Assembly: GCA_910577045.1 (NCBI GenBank)
Contig: CAJTLB010000006.1
Coordinates: 133,129-197,128, forward strand
Reading direction: 5' to 3'
Origin: an uncultured Lachnospiraceae bacterium
GTDB lineage: Bacteria > Bacillota > Clostridia > Lachnospirales > Lachnospiraceae
DNA length: 64,000 nucleotides
Shown: positions 34,589 through 43,412 of the stretch, piece by piece
Layout of the letters: every line of letters starts with the position of its first letter
How positions within the stretch are numbered: the stretch's first letter is position 1
Notes under the pieces: generated by a model
What the model saw: the letters and a program-made list of their open reading frames with translations, nothing else
Databases searched by the model: none
What the model was told of the DNA's origin: nothing
Made by a program: the position numbers and the translations under genes

Positions 34589-35317
34589 ATGTCAGGACAT
34601 TCGAAATTTGCCAATATTAAGCATAAGAAAGAAAAAAACGATGCTGCTAAAGGAAAGATTTTTACCGTAATTGGAAGGGAAATTGCAGTAGCTGTAAAAG
34701 AAGGCGGAGCTGATCCTGCCAATAATTCTAAATTACGTGATGTTATTGCAAAGGCAAAATCCAATAATATGCCAAATGACACCATTGAGCGAGGAATAAA
34801 AAAAGCCGCTGGAGATGCCAATTCTATAAATTATGTAGCTAATACATACGAAGGATATGGCCCTAATGGCACTGCTGTTATTGTAGATACCTTAACAGAC
34901 AATAAAAACCGTACTGCTTCTAATGTAAGAAATGCCTTTACCAAAGGCGGCGGGAATGTTGGGACTACTGGATGTGTGTCTTTTATGTTTGATAAAAAAG
35001 GCCAAATTATTGTGGATAAAGAAGAATGTGAAATGGATGCAGATGAATTAATGATGATTGCATTAGATGCAGGTGCCGAAGATTTTAATGAAGAAGAAGA
35101 TAACTTTGAGATTATAACAGCACCAGATGATTTTAGTGCAGTCCGTGAAGCATTAGAAGCTGCCAATATCATTATGCTAGAAGCAGAAGTAACCATGATC
35201 CCACAAACTTGGGTAGAACTCACCAATGAAGAAGATATTAAAAAAATGAACCGCCTATTAGATTTATTAAATGAAGATGATGATGTACAAGCTGTTTACC
35301 ACAATTGGGATGAATAA
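34589..35317 (+). CDS. YebC/PmpR family DNA-binding or ribosome-associated protein
   Basis: A 242-residue YebC-family protein. The signature opening MSGHSKFANIKHKKEKNDAAKGK is present in full, followed by KGGGNVG and the acidic C-terminal domain ending in the usual QAVYHNWDE. Members have been described as transcriptional regulators and more recently as factors that relieve ribosome stalling; sequence alone does not choose between them. An AAGGAGC site lies 7 bases before the ATG. It is monocistronic, with its own promoter and terminator. Confidence 0.95.
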   Translation: MSGHSKFANIKHKKEKNDAAKGKIFTVIGREIAVAVKEGGADPANNSKLRDVIAKAKSNNMPNDTIERGIKKAAGDANSINYVANTYEGYGPNGTAVIVDTLTDNKNRTASNVRNAFTKGGGNVGTTGCVSFMFDKKGQIIVDKEECEMDADELMMIALDAGAEDFNEEEDNFEIITAPDDFSAVREALEAANIIMLEAEVTMIPQTWVELTNEEDIKKMNRLLDLLNEDDDVQAVYHNWDE

Positions 35318-35322
35318 AATAG

Positions 35323-35357
35323 AATGCCTATGTAGACCCTTCTACACAGGCATTTTC
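35323..35357. terminator. Bidirectional terminator between yebC and MATE gene
   Basis: AATGCCT-A-TGTAGA pairs with TCTACA-C-AGGCATT (one internal mismatch, 4-base loop) at 35323-35354, followed by TT on the plus strand and CTATTTTATT on the minus strand. It lies between two convergent genes. Confidence 0.75.
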
Positions 35358-35365
35358 TACTTTTA

Positions 35366-36730
35366 TCACTCTATGGTTAGATTCCGTATCCATTTCTTTT
35401 TCCGATACCGCAAATACCCAAATATAAACTTAAAGATTTCTTCTGTCATTACCAAAGTGTATACCACATAGATTGGCAATTTCCAGACCAAGCCACCTAA
35501 AAATGCTAATGGTATCCCAATGCACCACACGCCAGCACAGTCTAAAAATAAACAAAATTTTGTATCCCCGCCACTCCGCAGCACCCCGACAATATTCACA
35601 TAGTTATACATTTTAAATGGCATAAAAAGAGAAAATGCAATTAAACATGCGCTTACATCTAAGGCAACTTCTTCTGATATCTGATATAGGCCAATAAATT
35701 TCCAACGAAGGGCAATACATAAGACCATCATAACAGCCGTTAGCATAAACTGCATAATTTGTGCATTTTTAGCATAACGCTCTGCCGTTTTTAATTCCCC
35801 TGCCCCTAGGACATTCCCAAGTATTACGGCTGTTGCCGCACTTAAGCCTTGGAATAATACTAACAATAAATCTTGTATGGTTTGTGCAATTGTAATGGCG
35901 GCTACTGCATTATCCCCCATTCTCCCATAGGCAAGGCTGTACATTGTAACCCCAAGCCCCCACATAAATTCATTGCAAATTACTGGCGTAACAGTAGCTG
36001 CATATTTTCTTAGAAACTCTTTTGTATATCCAAGCAGTTCTGATAGTTTAGCCGCCACTGGGGACTTTCCAATATACACAATACAAAGCAGCACAAACAT
36101 TTCACAAATCCTTGCAATTAATGTCGCAAGTGCGGCACCTGCCACTCCCATTGCAGGCGCACCAAATTTCCCAAATATTAAAATATAATTTAAGGTAATA
36201 TTAATTACAATTGTCATGCAACTAATGGCTACTGGCGCTTTTACTTGGTTTACTGCACGGAGCATTGCTACATAACAATTTGTTACTGCTGTAAATGGAT
36301 AACTAATCGCAGCTATAATTAAATATTTGGCACCTAAAGATATGGTGGTATCACTGGTTGAAAAGATCCGCATAACAAGCTCTGGTTTTATTACACTTGG
36401 TATTAAAAACAAAGCTGATGCTAAAAGCCCAATCCATAAAGACATGCCCAATACTTTACGGATACTTTTTATATCTTGGACACCCCAATACTGTGCTGCT
36501 AATATCCCTGAACCACTTACTGTTCCAAATAATAACAATGAAAACACAAAGAATACCTTGTTTGCCAGCCCTACCGCAGCAATCGCATTTTCGCCAAGTG
36601 TGCCAATCATTAAGTTATCTACCAAATTAACGGTAGTATTTAAAAGCCCCTGCAATGCAACAGGGACTCCAATTACCAAGATTTTTTTTAAAAAGGATGT
36701 ATCTTCTATCATCCCTTTCACTATATTCAT
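35366..36730 (-). CDS. MATE family efflux transporter
   Basis: A 454-residue, 12-segment transporter of the NorM/DinF-like MATE group. The N-terminal repeat reads GVPVALQGLLNTTVNLVDNLMIG with SGILAAQYWGVQD, and the C-terminal repeat has NEFMWGLGVTMYSLAYGRMG and LSAATAVILGNVLGAGE. It starts with an ATGA overlap with the upstream CBS-domain protein stop, with GGAGG 7 bases upstream. It is unrelated in sequence detail to the AraC-linked MATE at 12.2 kb. The substrate is unknown. Confidence 0.92.
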   Translation of the reverse strand: MNIVKGMIEDTSFLKKILVIGVPVALQGLLNTTVNLVDNLMIGTLGENAIAAVGLANKVFFVFSLLLFGTVSGSGILAAQYWGVQDIKSIRKVLGMSLWIGLLASALFLIPSVIKPELVMRIFSTSDTTISLGAKYLIIAAISYPFTAVTNCYVAMLRAVNQVKAPVAISCMTIVINITLNYILIFGKFGAPAMGVAGAALATLIARICEMFVLLCIVYIGKSPVAAKLSELLGYTKEFLRKYAATVTPVICNEFMWGLGVTMYSLAYGRMGDNAVAAITIAQTIQDLLLVLFQGLSAATAVILGNVLGAGELKTAERYAKNAQIMQFMLTAVMMVLCIALRWKFIGLYQISEEVALDVSACLIAFSLFMPFKMYNYVNIVGVLRSGGDTKFCLFLDCAGVWCIGIPLAFLGGLVWKLPIYVVYTLVMTEEIFKFIFGYLRYRKKKWIRNLTIE

Positions 36731-38079
36731 TCCTCTTCCTCCAAACCCTCTTCTTCTTTTAAACGTATTGCTTTTACTAACTGTATCGTTTTATTTTCTA
36801 CCTTTAAAGAAGAAAATAAATATCCTTTATAAGTAATTTCCACCACTTCATTATCTTGTGGTATCTTATCTAGCTTATAAATTAAAAACCCATTTAATGT
36901 ATCATATTCTTCCTCTTCCTCTTCCATTTCAAGAGAAAGTTCCTTCCACACTTCATCTAACTCTGCCATGCCTTTTATCAGCCATGTATTTTCTTCTTGT
37001 TTCACAATCATTTCTTCATCTTCGTCATATTCATCCAAAATATTCCCAACAATCTCTTCTAAAATATCCTCCATCGCAATTAACCCTGCTGTCTGCCCAT
37101 ATTCATCTACCACAATTGCCATATGGATTTTTTGAGACTGCATTTCTTTAAAAAGCAAATTAATATTCCTAGTTTCTGGAATAAACCTTGCTTCCCTTAA
37201 TAATTCTTTTATCTCACTAATAGGGGTATTTGTATCATGGTTTTCATAATAAATCATTGCATCCCTAAAATGTAAAATACCAATAATATTATCTATATTC
37301 TTATCATAAACTGGAAAACGAGAATTACTTTGTGTTACAATAAAGTCTACAGTTTCTTTTAATGTCCATGCCCCATCTACTGCTACAATGCTTTTTCTGT
37401 GTGTCATAATATCGGAAGCCTGCTTGTCCCCAAATTCAAAAATATTTGTAATCATTTCAGCTTCACTTGCCAATAAAACCCCCTGCTCATGCCCTTCATT
37501 TACCATGGACATAATCTCTTCTTCTGTCACATTATCAATAGTTTCATTGGGGTTTATGCCAAATAGGCGGATTACTGCATGAGAAAGCAACATTACAAAC
37601 CATGTAAATGGCAAGAAAATAGTAGTCATAAGATTAATTATGTTAAGTAAGCCATAAGACCAACTTTCCGGGTACCGTTGCGCCAATTTCTTTGGGACTA
37701 AAATACCAAATACCATTAATATTATTAATAATACTACAGCCGGAATTACCCACGCTAAGATACGTAACGCATAAACTTGTATGCTTCCATCTGGTTTTGG
37801 CACCATAAGGTGCAAAAGCCATTTGTGCAGCATAATATATTCATACGCCCCTACCACCATATTTACTAATGTAATTGTAATAAGCAATGTATTTACAAAC
37901 CTAGCTGGCTCTTCTATAATATGTAAAAGCTTTAAGGAGCGTTTATCTCCCTCCTCTGCTTTCTTTTCTACATTACTTGCATTTAATGCTTGTATTGCAG
38001 CACCAAACCCATATAACATCCCATGTAATACTAAAAACACAAGAAAAACAAATATCCCCCCTGCCGACTCCCCACTCAT
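36727..38079 (-). CDS. CNNM/CorC-type transporter (DUF21, CBS pair, CorC_HlyC)
   Basis: A 450-residue hemolysin-family (CNNM/CorB-like) protein, likely a Mg2+ or other divalent cation transporter. The DUF21 membrane domain with about four segments covers 1-175. A CBS pair follows (about 205-330; ASDIMTHRKSIVAVDG, and IHMAIVVDEYGQTAGLIAMEDILEEIVGNILDEYD closing the second CBS). The C-terminal CorC_HlyC domain spans about 350-435. An acidic tail ends LEEEE. It sits upstream of and overlaps the MATE gene by 4 bases. Confidence 0.92.
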   Translation of the reverse strand: MSGESAGGIFVFLVFLVLHGMLYGFGAAIQALNASNVEKKAEEGDKRSLKLLHIIEEPARFVNTLLITITLVNMVVGAYEYIMLHKWLLHLMVPKPDGSIQVYALRILAWVIPAVVLLIILMVFGILVPKKLAQRYPESWSYGLLNIINLMTTIFLPFTWFVMLLSHAVIRLFGINPNETIDNVTEEEIMSMVNEGHEQGVLLASEAEMITNIFEFGDKQASDIMTHRKSIVAVDGAWTLKETVDFIVTQSNSRFPVYDKNIDNIIGILHFRDAMIYYENHDTNTPISEIKELLREARFIPETRNINLLFKEMQSQKIHMAIVVDEYGQTAGLIAMEDILEEIVGNILDEYDEDEEMIVKQEENTWLIKGMAELDEVWKELSLEMEEEEEEYDTLNGFLIYKLDKIPQDNEVVEITYKGYLFSSLKVENKTIQLVKAIRLKEEEGLEEEE

Positions 38080-38162
38080 TTCTAACTTCTACTCCTTTGT
38101 CCTATATTCTGTGTGTCACTTTACTACTATACCATCCCATTAGTTTTCCGTCAAGTACCGCC

Positions 38163-38507
38163 TTATGTAGTTAGTTCAAGGCTTACTAACAATGCTTGAT
38201 CCACCTTTTTTAAGATTTCTCTGTCTAAATGGCAGATTTTATCCTTTAACCGTTTTTTATCAATTGTACGAAGCTGTTCTAAAAGAATAACGGAATCCTT
38301 CATTATGTCATATTTACTGCTATCCAATTCCACATGGGTAGGAAGCTTTGCTTTATTCATTTTTGAAGTAATCGCTGCGCAAATAACGGTTGGGCTATGC
38401 TTATTCCCAATATCATTTTGAATAATAAGTACTGGACGGATGCCGCCTTGTTCCGAGCCAATTACTGGCCTTAAATCTGCATAATAAATATCACCACGTC
38501 GTATCAT
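38163..38507 (-). CDS. mazF: MazF/EndoA-type endoribonuclease toxin
   Basis: A 114-residue mRNA interferase closely resembling Bacillus NdoA: RRGDIYYADL, then GSEQGGIRPVLIIQND, AAITSK, LPTHVEL and DSVILLEQLRTIDKKRL are all present. RNase residues Arg in GGIRPV and the Thr in AAITS are retained, so it looks active. The ATG at 38507 matches the family start; a GTG four codons earlier sits on the GGAG site, which is 12 bases from the ATG. No MazE/EndoAI-like antitoxin is encoded next to it: alr ends 74 bases upstream and the gap has no frame. Confidence 0.93.
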   Translation of the reverse strand: MIRRGDIYYADLRPVIGSEQGGIRPVLIIQNDIGNKHSPTVICAAITSKMNKAKLPTHVELDSSKYDIMKDSVILLEQLRTIDKKRLKDKICHLDREILKKVDQALLVSLELTT

Positions 38508-38593
38508 CAATTCTGTCACACTCCATTTACCAAGTTTACATATCTTCAGTATTCCCGGTTATTTCGTGTGTATACCAGACAACTTAAATAATT

Positions 38594-39814
38594 CTACTCC
38601 TTATGCTGATATTCTATTGCTTCATTTAATAACATAGGCAGGTAAGGACGGGCAAATACGGCTTTATTTCCTTTATAAAATACCCTTGGAACCCGTTTCC
38701 CCAAATTACATACTATTTCATAATGAAATGTATTCCCCACCATAGATGCCAGCTCTTCCACAGATAACATTACTCCATTATCTTTTCCAATTAAAGTAAC
38801 CATATCCCCTTCTTGCGCTTCTTTAATATCTGTTACATCTACCATAAACTGATCCATGCAAATCCTGCCCAAGATAGGGGCCTTTTTCCCATGCACTAAT
38901 ACATATCCTACATTGGATAAAGCCCTTGGGTACCCATCTCCATAGCCTACTGGAATGGTTGCCACCCTTGTTTTGCGTAAAGTTGTATAGGTTGCCCCAT
39001 AACTAATGCTGCATCCCTTCTCCACTTCTTTTATATAAACAATATGGCTCTTTAATTCCAATGCAGGTACTAAATGCACAATATCCTGCTTTACTTCTTC
39101 TGACGGATATAGCCCATACATTGCAATCCCTGCACGTACCATATTAAAATTTGCCTGCGGTATATCAATAATCCCTGCACTATTCGAACAATGGAGGAAT
39201 GGGATAGTAATCCCCATTTCTTCCACTTTTTTAACAAAAGACTGGAAGCGTAAAAGCTGTTCTTCTGTCTTTGTCTTTTCTGTTTCATCTGCACAGGCAA
39301 AATGTGTAAACATGCCTTCCAATTTTATATTAGGCAGTTTAGATATTTCTTGTAATAATTCTAATGACTCTTGGTTGCCTGGTACCCCAAGGCGGCTCAT
39401 TCCTGTATCCAGCTTAAAATGAATCCTTGCCTCCATTCCAAGCTGGGAAGCGATTTGTGATAATTGGGCTGCATCTTTTTTGGTATATACATTTACGCTT
39501 ACTTGGTTCTTTATCATTGTTTCAAATAAGCTATTGTGCACATAACCAAGTATTAAAATCATTTTCTTAATTCCCTGCTCCCTAAGTGCTACCGCCTCAT
39601 CTAAGGTTGCTGTGCCAAAACCAATTACAAGGCCTTCTATTTCTTTTGCAATTTCAATTGCCCCATGCCCATACCCATCTGTTTTTACAACTGCCATAAG
39701 ATGGCTAGACAAAGAAATATTTTTTTTCAATTCCAATATATTATTCCGAATAGCATCCAAATCTACTTTTGCATATACCCTATATAAATCGCCTGTATTT
39801 ACATCTATCTCCAT
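38594..39814 (-). CDS. alr: Alanine racemase
   Basis: A 406-residue PLP enzyme that makes D-alanine for peptidoglycan. The PLP lysine is in VVKTDGYGHG (about 41-50), the TIM barrel follows, and the catalytic tyrosine is in SISYGATY (about 268-275). MDQFMVDVTD and GRICMDQ are the family blocks near the substrate site. The start is ATG 39814, 6-7 bases after AAGGTG, overlapping nnr by 35 bases; a frame extending to 39850 has no such site. The order nnr-alr-mazF is tight and typical of Clostridia. Confidence 0.96.
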   Translation of the reverse strand: MEIDVNTGDLYRVYAKVDLDAIRNNILELKKNISLSSHLMAVVKTDGYGHGAIEIAKEIEGLVIGFGTATLDEAVALREQGIKKMILILGYVHNSLFETMIKNQVSVNVYTKKDAAQLSQIASQLGMEARIHFKLDTGMSRLGVPGNQESLELLQEISKLPNIKLEGMFTHFACADETEKTKTEEQLLRFQSFVKKVEEMGITIPFLHCSNSAGIIDIPQANFNMVRAGIAMYGLYPSEEVKQDIVHLVPALELKSHIVYIKEVEKGCSISYGATYTTLRKTRVATIPVGYGDGYPRALSNVGYVLVHGKKAPILGRICMDQFMVDVTDIKEAQEGDMVTLIGKDNGVMLSVEELASMVGNTFHYEIVCNLGKRVPRVFYKGNKAVFARPYLPMLLNEAIEYQHKE

Positions 39815-41339
39815 TGTTTTCACCTTCTGTCTTATCTTCTTCAAGCCCACATAACACTTGAGGCAATTCTTCTACAATATCTTGTGCCATCACTCCATGT
39901 TCCCCTAACCTGTCCTTTGCCCTATCCCCGGCAAGGCCATGCAAATAAACCCCAATCTCTGCTGCTTTCTTAGCAGGCAATCCCATTGCAAGGCATCCTG
40001 CAATTACCCCACATAATACATCCCCGGAACCCGCTGTTGCCATTCCGCTATTCCCACTTGTATTAATATAGCACATGCCGTCTTCTCCACAAACGATAGT
40101 CCTTGCATCCTTTAATGCACAGATAATATGGTATTCTCCTGCAACCCGCCTAGCAAATAAAACCCTATTTTGTTGTACTGAAACTATATCCGTCTCCATA
40201 AAGCGCGCCATTTCCCCTATATGTGGGGTTATAATGGCACAATTTGAAAACCTCTCCATCCATTCTTTCTTTTTGGCAAGAATATTTAAAGCATCTGCAT
40301 CTAATACATAATTTTTTTCTTTATTCTTGTCTGCATATTCACTTAATACTTCTATTAATGCAAAAGCATCCTTTTCCATGCCAAGCCCAGGCCCTGCTGC
40401 CACTACATCTGCCCACTGAAAAGACGCTTGCAAAACCTCTTTTATATCCTGCCCTCCTTGGTATGTTACTAAAACCGCTTCTGGTAAAAGCACCTGTAAA
40501 ATTTCCCTATTAACCTCTGAAGTTATAATTCTTACTAACCCAACACCCATGCGGTATGCTGCTTTCGCAGCTAAATAAGCAGCCCCCGCCATATTTTTAC
40601 TTCCCGCTAAAATACATATTTTCCCTACGCTTCCCTTATTGCTGTCTGGCATACGCCTTGGTATCTGTGACAATGCTTCTTTCCCACAGGTATATAACAT
40701 AGGGTTTACTTTATCAATATTCTTTTTGGGGAACCCAATTTCCTTTACCAAAATTTCACCTGCATAAAAAGCACCTGGGTAAAATATAAGCCCTGCTTTT
40801 AATAACCCAAATGTTACAGTAATATCTGCCTTTACTGCAATAGAAAGGACTTCTCCTGTATCCGCGGAAATCCCACTTGGAATATCTATGGAGATTACCC
40901 TTACGCCACTTTTATTTATTTTTTCTATCCATTCTGCATAAGACCCTTCTATTTTTCTGCTTAGCCCAATTCCGAATATAGCATCCACTATTACAGTATA
41001 TTCTGCAAGGCATGGCTTTGTTACCACTGGAATACCTAAATTCCCTAAAATTTCCCTTTGTTGTTTCCACTCTTTTGTTGCTGCTTCTTCTTTTCCAAGG
41101 ATTAGCACTTTTGTTGGAATCTGTGTCTCTAATAAAATCCGTGCTACTGCTAACCCATCTGCCCCATTATTCCCACAGCCACAAACACATAAAACAGAAG
41201 GAGCGTCCACCCGCTGCCTGATTACCTCTGCTACAGCCAATGCCGCCCTCTCCATTAACACCATAGAAGGGATCTTTGTCTCTTCTATGGTGTCCTTGTC
41301 TATTTGCTTCATTTCTTTACTATTTACTAGAATCCTCAA
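39780..41339 (-). CDS. Bifunctional NAD(P)H-hydrate epimerase / ADP-dependent dehydratase
   Basis: A 519-residue fusion that repairs hydrated NAD(P)H. The N-terminal epimerase (YjeF_N, about 1-215) has MVLMERAALAV and the NxGADGL loop (CGNNGADGL, about 55-63; most homologues have GNNGGDGL). The C-terminal dehydratase (about 225-505) has GPGLG, TPHIGEMARF and the nucleotide loop TAGSGDVLCGVIAG. The start is TTG at 41339, overlapping the upstream stop as TTGA, with GGAGAGG close by; the N-terminus MRILVNSKEMKQID then aligns with the normal family opening. No ATG precedes that segment. Confidence 0.93.
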   Translation of the reverse strand: MRILVNSKEMKQIDKDTIEETKIPSMVLMERAALAVAEVIRQRVDAPSVLCVCGCGNNGADGLAVARILLETQIPTKVLILGKEEAATKEWKQQREILGNLGIPVVTKPCLAEYTVIVDAIFGIGLSRKIEGSYAEWIEKINKSGVRVISIDIPSGISADTGEVLSIAVKADITVTFGLLKAGLIFYPGAFYAGEILVKEIGFPKKNIDKVNPMLYTCGKEALSQIPRRMPDSNKGSVGKICILAGSKNMAGAAYLAAKAAYRMGVGLVRIITSEVNREILQVLLPEAVLVTYQGGQDIKEVLQASFQWADVVAAGPGLGMEKDAFALIEVLSEYADKNKEKNYVLDADALNILAKKKEWMERFSNCAIITPHIGEMARFMETDIVSVQQNRVLFARRVAGEYHIICALKDARTIVCGEDGMCYINTSGNSGMATAGSGDVLCGVIAGCLAMGLPAKKAAEIGVYLHGLAGDRAKDRLGEHGVMAQDIVEELPQVLCGLEEDKTEGENNGDRCKYRRFI

Positions 41340-41971
41340 TCCTCTCCACCGTCTTCCCCATATTCTGAATCAAAATATCCAATCAGTTCTGGTCCAAGCA
41401 TATCATGTAAATTTGAATAAATCAAGGTATTCTCTTCTTCCATCTCCTGTTTTCGGATTAACTTCCTCTTTAACTCTGTCCTTATCCCCTCTATCCAGTC
41501 AGCCATTTCATCAATTTCTTCTTTATTTTTGTTAATCCTATTATAGCAAAGCATTACACTTTCTATTAAAAGATCTATATTTGCTTCTGTTAGCTTGTCA
41601 GGAAGCTCTTCTACTTCATATTCTAACCTTGCAATTTTATCATTTGCTTCTTTTATTAATTTTTGGCTTTTGCTCATGCGTTTTTCCCGCATCCGTTCGG
41701 ATTCGCCGTCTGTCCCTTCCATATTCTCCATAATATTTTGCATAAGCCGGGCCTTTACTTTTTTTACATCTGTTAAATCTGTATTTGCTTTCCCACGTTT
41801 TTTTAAAAACTGGTTTACTTCCATTTCTAACTTTTTTAAACGTTCCGTTTTATCTTCCTCTGTAAACAATCTGTGCCAGTGCTCATCTAATGTAAGTATT
41901 GGTACCTTATGCTTCCGAAGCATTTGTGACAACCTACTATCTATCTGTCTTTTTCCTTTTTCTCTTGCCAT
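41336..41971 (-). CDS. Conserved coiled-coil protein, unknown function
   Basis: A 211-residue soluble, charged protein I do not recognise by family name. Residues about 20-35 (RKHKVPILTLDEHWHRLF) form a hydrophobic and aromatic patch; the rest (about 38-185) is almost entirely helical with heptad-like Leu/Ile/Glu/Lys spacing, consistent with a long coiled coil. It is acidic at the C-terminus. No catalytic motif, signal peptide or membrane segment is seen. It lies between rex and nnr, overlapping the latter by 4 bases, so co-expression is certain. Confidence 0.75.
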   Translation of the reverse strand: MAREKGKRQIDSRLSQMLRKHKVPILTLDEHWHRLFTEEDKTERLKKLEMEVNQFLKKRGKANTDLTDVKKVKARLMQNIMENMEGTDGESERMREKRMSKSQKLIKEANDKIARLEYEVEELPDKLTEANIDLLIESVMLCYNRINKNKEEIDEMADWIEGIRTELKRKLIRKQEMEEENTLIYSNLHDMLGPELIGYFDSEYGEDGGED

Positions 41972-42028
41972 AAGTACAATATTTCCTCTCCATTCCCCAG
42001 TTTCCGTCTTCCATTCACTAACGGGCGA

Positions 42029-42664
42029 TTATGTCCTGGCATTTTTCGCAATATTATAAGACAACCTCATTAGGCTTTCTGATAAGTGTACATTTTCTAC
42101 AATTACGTCTGCTGGCACATTCAAATCTGTATGTGCAAAATTCCAAATAGCTTTTATGCCACTGTCCACTACTCGCTCCGCCATTTCTGCTGCCTTTGTC
42201 TTTGGTATCGTAAGTGCTGCTATTTCAATATGATTTTCCCTAATAAATTCCTCCATTTCTTCAATGCCACAGATTTCAATTCCTCTTACCATAACCCCTT
42301 TTAAATTTGGGTCAATATCGAATAACCCCTTTACCACAAAACCCCTTTTTTCAAAGTTTGTATAATTGGCGATTGCCTGTCCTAAATTGCCTGCACCAAT
42401 AATAATCATATTGTGGCATTTGTCAATCCCCAAAATCTTTGCAATTTCCTCATACAAATATTTCACGTTATAGCCATAACCCTGCTGCCCAAAACCACCA
42501 AAATTATTCAAATCCTGCCTGATTTGAGATGCTGTGACCTTCATTCGCTCACTTAACTCATTAGAGGAAATCCGTTCCACTCCACTTTCCATTAATTCGC
42601 CAAGATAGCGGTAATATCGGGGAAGCCTTTTTATAACTGCCTGGGATATTTCTTTCCCTTCCAC
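42029..42664 (-). CDS. rex: Redox-sensing transcriptional repressor Rex
   Basis: A 211-residue dimeric repressor that senses the NADH/NAD ratio and controls fermentation genes. The N-terminal winged helix (about 1-80) has PRYYRYLGEL and SSNELSERMKVTASQIRQDL, followed by FGGFGQQGYGYNV. The Rossmann domain starts at IIIGAGNLGQAIANY (about 87-101), with the D-loop GLFDIDP (about 113-119). The C-terminal helix swaps between subunits. The start is GTG at 42664 with AGGAGG 8 bases upstream. It is transcribed from a good promoter at 42705-42733. No full TTGTTAA-N4-TTAACAA operator was seen. Confidence 0.95.
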   Translation of the reverse strand: MEGKEISQAVIKRLPRYYRYLGELMESGVERISSNELSERMKVTASQIRQDLNNFGGFGQQGYGYNVKYLYEEIAKILGIDKCHNMIIIGAGNLGQAIANYTNFEKRGFVVKGLFDIDPNLKGVMVRGIEICGIEEMEEFIRENHIEIAALTIPKTKAAEMAERVVDSGIKAIWNFAHTDLNVPADVIVENVHLSESLMRLSYNIAKNART

Positions 42665-42704
42665 GATTCTGCCTCCTGTTCTTCTTCCAAAATTATCTCT
42701 TACC

Positions 42705-42733
42705 AGTATATACGAATGTTAAAAAGATGTCAA
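42705..42733 (-). promoter_or_regulatory. rex: Sigma-A promoter of rex
   Basis: TTGACA (42728-42733), 17-base spacer, TATACT (42705-42710) on the minus strand. An imperfect repeat AATGTT/AACATT (42715-42738) spans the -35 region and could be a regulatory site, but does not match the usual Rex operator. Confidence 0.75.
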
Positions 42734-42847
42734 ACATTCTGGAAATATTTTATACTTAAATTTACAGCTATTTATAAAAAGCCATTAACATTTATACTAT
42801 AAAAGCCATCATTTTAAAAACCGATTATGGAATTAAAAAAATTCTGC

Positions 42848-42876
42848 TTGCATTCTCCACATTTATCTGGTAAAAT
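42848..42876 (+). promoter_or_regulatory. rpmB: Sigma-A promoter of rpmB
   Basis: TTGCAT (42848-42853) and TAAAAT (42871-42876), 17-base spacer, 50 bases upstream of the rpmB start. Confidence 0.75.
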
Positions 42877-42926
42877 AGCTAATGTTATGGGTCTGATAGG
42901 ACTAATATATGCAAGGAGGTGCAATC

Positions 42927-43112
42927 ATGGCAAAATGCAGAATTTGTGGTAAAGGTGCTCACTTTGGTCATAATGTGAGTCATTCTAATAGAAAAACTAA
43001 CGCTGTATGGAAAGCAAATGTAAAATCTGTTCGTGTAAAGGTAAATGGAGCAGCAAAAAAAATGTACGTTTGTACTTCCTGTTTAAGAAGCGGGTTAGTA
43101 GAGCGTGCATAG
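42927..43112 (+). CDS. rpmB: 50S ribosomal protein bL28
   Basis: A 61-residue bL28. MAKCRICGKGAHFGHNVSHS with the first CxxC, and VCTSCLRSGLVERA with the second CxxC, make the zinc-binding form. The start is ATG 42927 after AAGGAGGTG at a 6-base spacing; six extra codons upstream would consume that site. It is monocistronic between its own promoter and a strong terminator. Confidence 0.97.
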   Translation: MAKCRICGKGAHFGHNVSHSNRKTNAVWKANVKSVRVKVNGAAKKMYVCTSCLRSGLVERA

Positions 43113-43140
43113 GCAATAAAATGCCTTTATGTTCAACAAA

Positions 43141-43174
43141 AACAAGGAAGCAGCATAGGCTTCCTTGTTTTTTT
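43141..43174 (+). terminator. rpmB: Rho-independent terminator of rpmB
   Basis: An 11-bp perfect stem AACAAGGAAGC/GCTTCCTTGTT with a 7-base loop, followed by five T, 28 bases after the rpmB stop. Confidence 0.93.
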
Positions 43175-43203
43175 ATAAAACCAACATGCAAAGCATGATA
43201 GTG

Positions 43204-43341
43204 TTATTTACAAAATAAATTAAACCCACACACTAGCAATACCAGTGCCAGTAGGGTTCGAAACACTGGACTGCGGAAACAGAGTGAAAATGCAATCCCT
43301 ACTGCTATCCAGAATAAGATAAAGCCAATCATCCGACACAT
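43204..43341 (-). CDS. 45-residue membrane protein
   Basis: A small gene encoding 45 residues, beginning MCRMIGFILFWIAVGIAFSL. It has two hydrophobic segments (about 4-20 and 28-43) separated by a short Arg-containing turn (CFRSPVFRTL), and four cysteines, with Cys-Lys at the very end. An excellent GGAGG site lies six bases before the ATG. Another in-frame ATG six codons upstream is possible but overlaps that site. It follows ytfJ by 71 bases on the same strand and likely ends the operon. It may be a spore-membrane or other hairpin membrane protein; there is no functional evidence. Confidence 0.72.
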   Translation of the reverse strand: MCRMIGFILFWIAVGIAFSLCFRSPVFRTLLALVLLVCGFNLFCK

Positions 43342-43412
43342 AATAAGCCTCCGGCACATGATTTCCTTACATCCTATGCTGGAAGCTTATTTCCGATAAC
43401 AAAATTTTCTAT

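Noticed and set aside
42665..42740. Rex operator upstream of rex
   Set aside because: Only an imperfect AATGTT/AACATT repeat is present; no TTGTTAA-N4-TTAACAA-like site was found.
43250..43275. GGTTCGAAAC resembling a tRNA T-loop
   Set aside because: It lies inside the 45-residue gene on the other strand and no acceptor, D or anticodon arms surround it.
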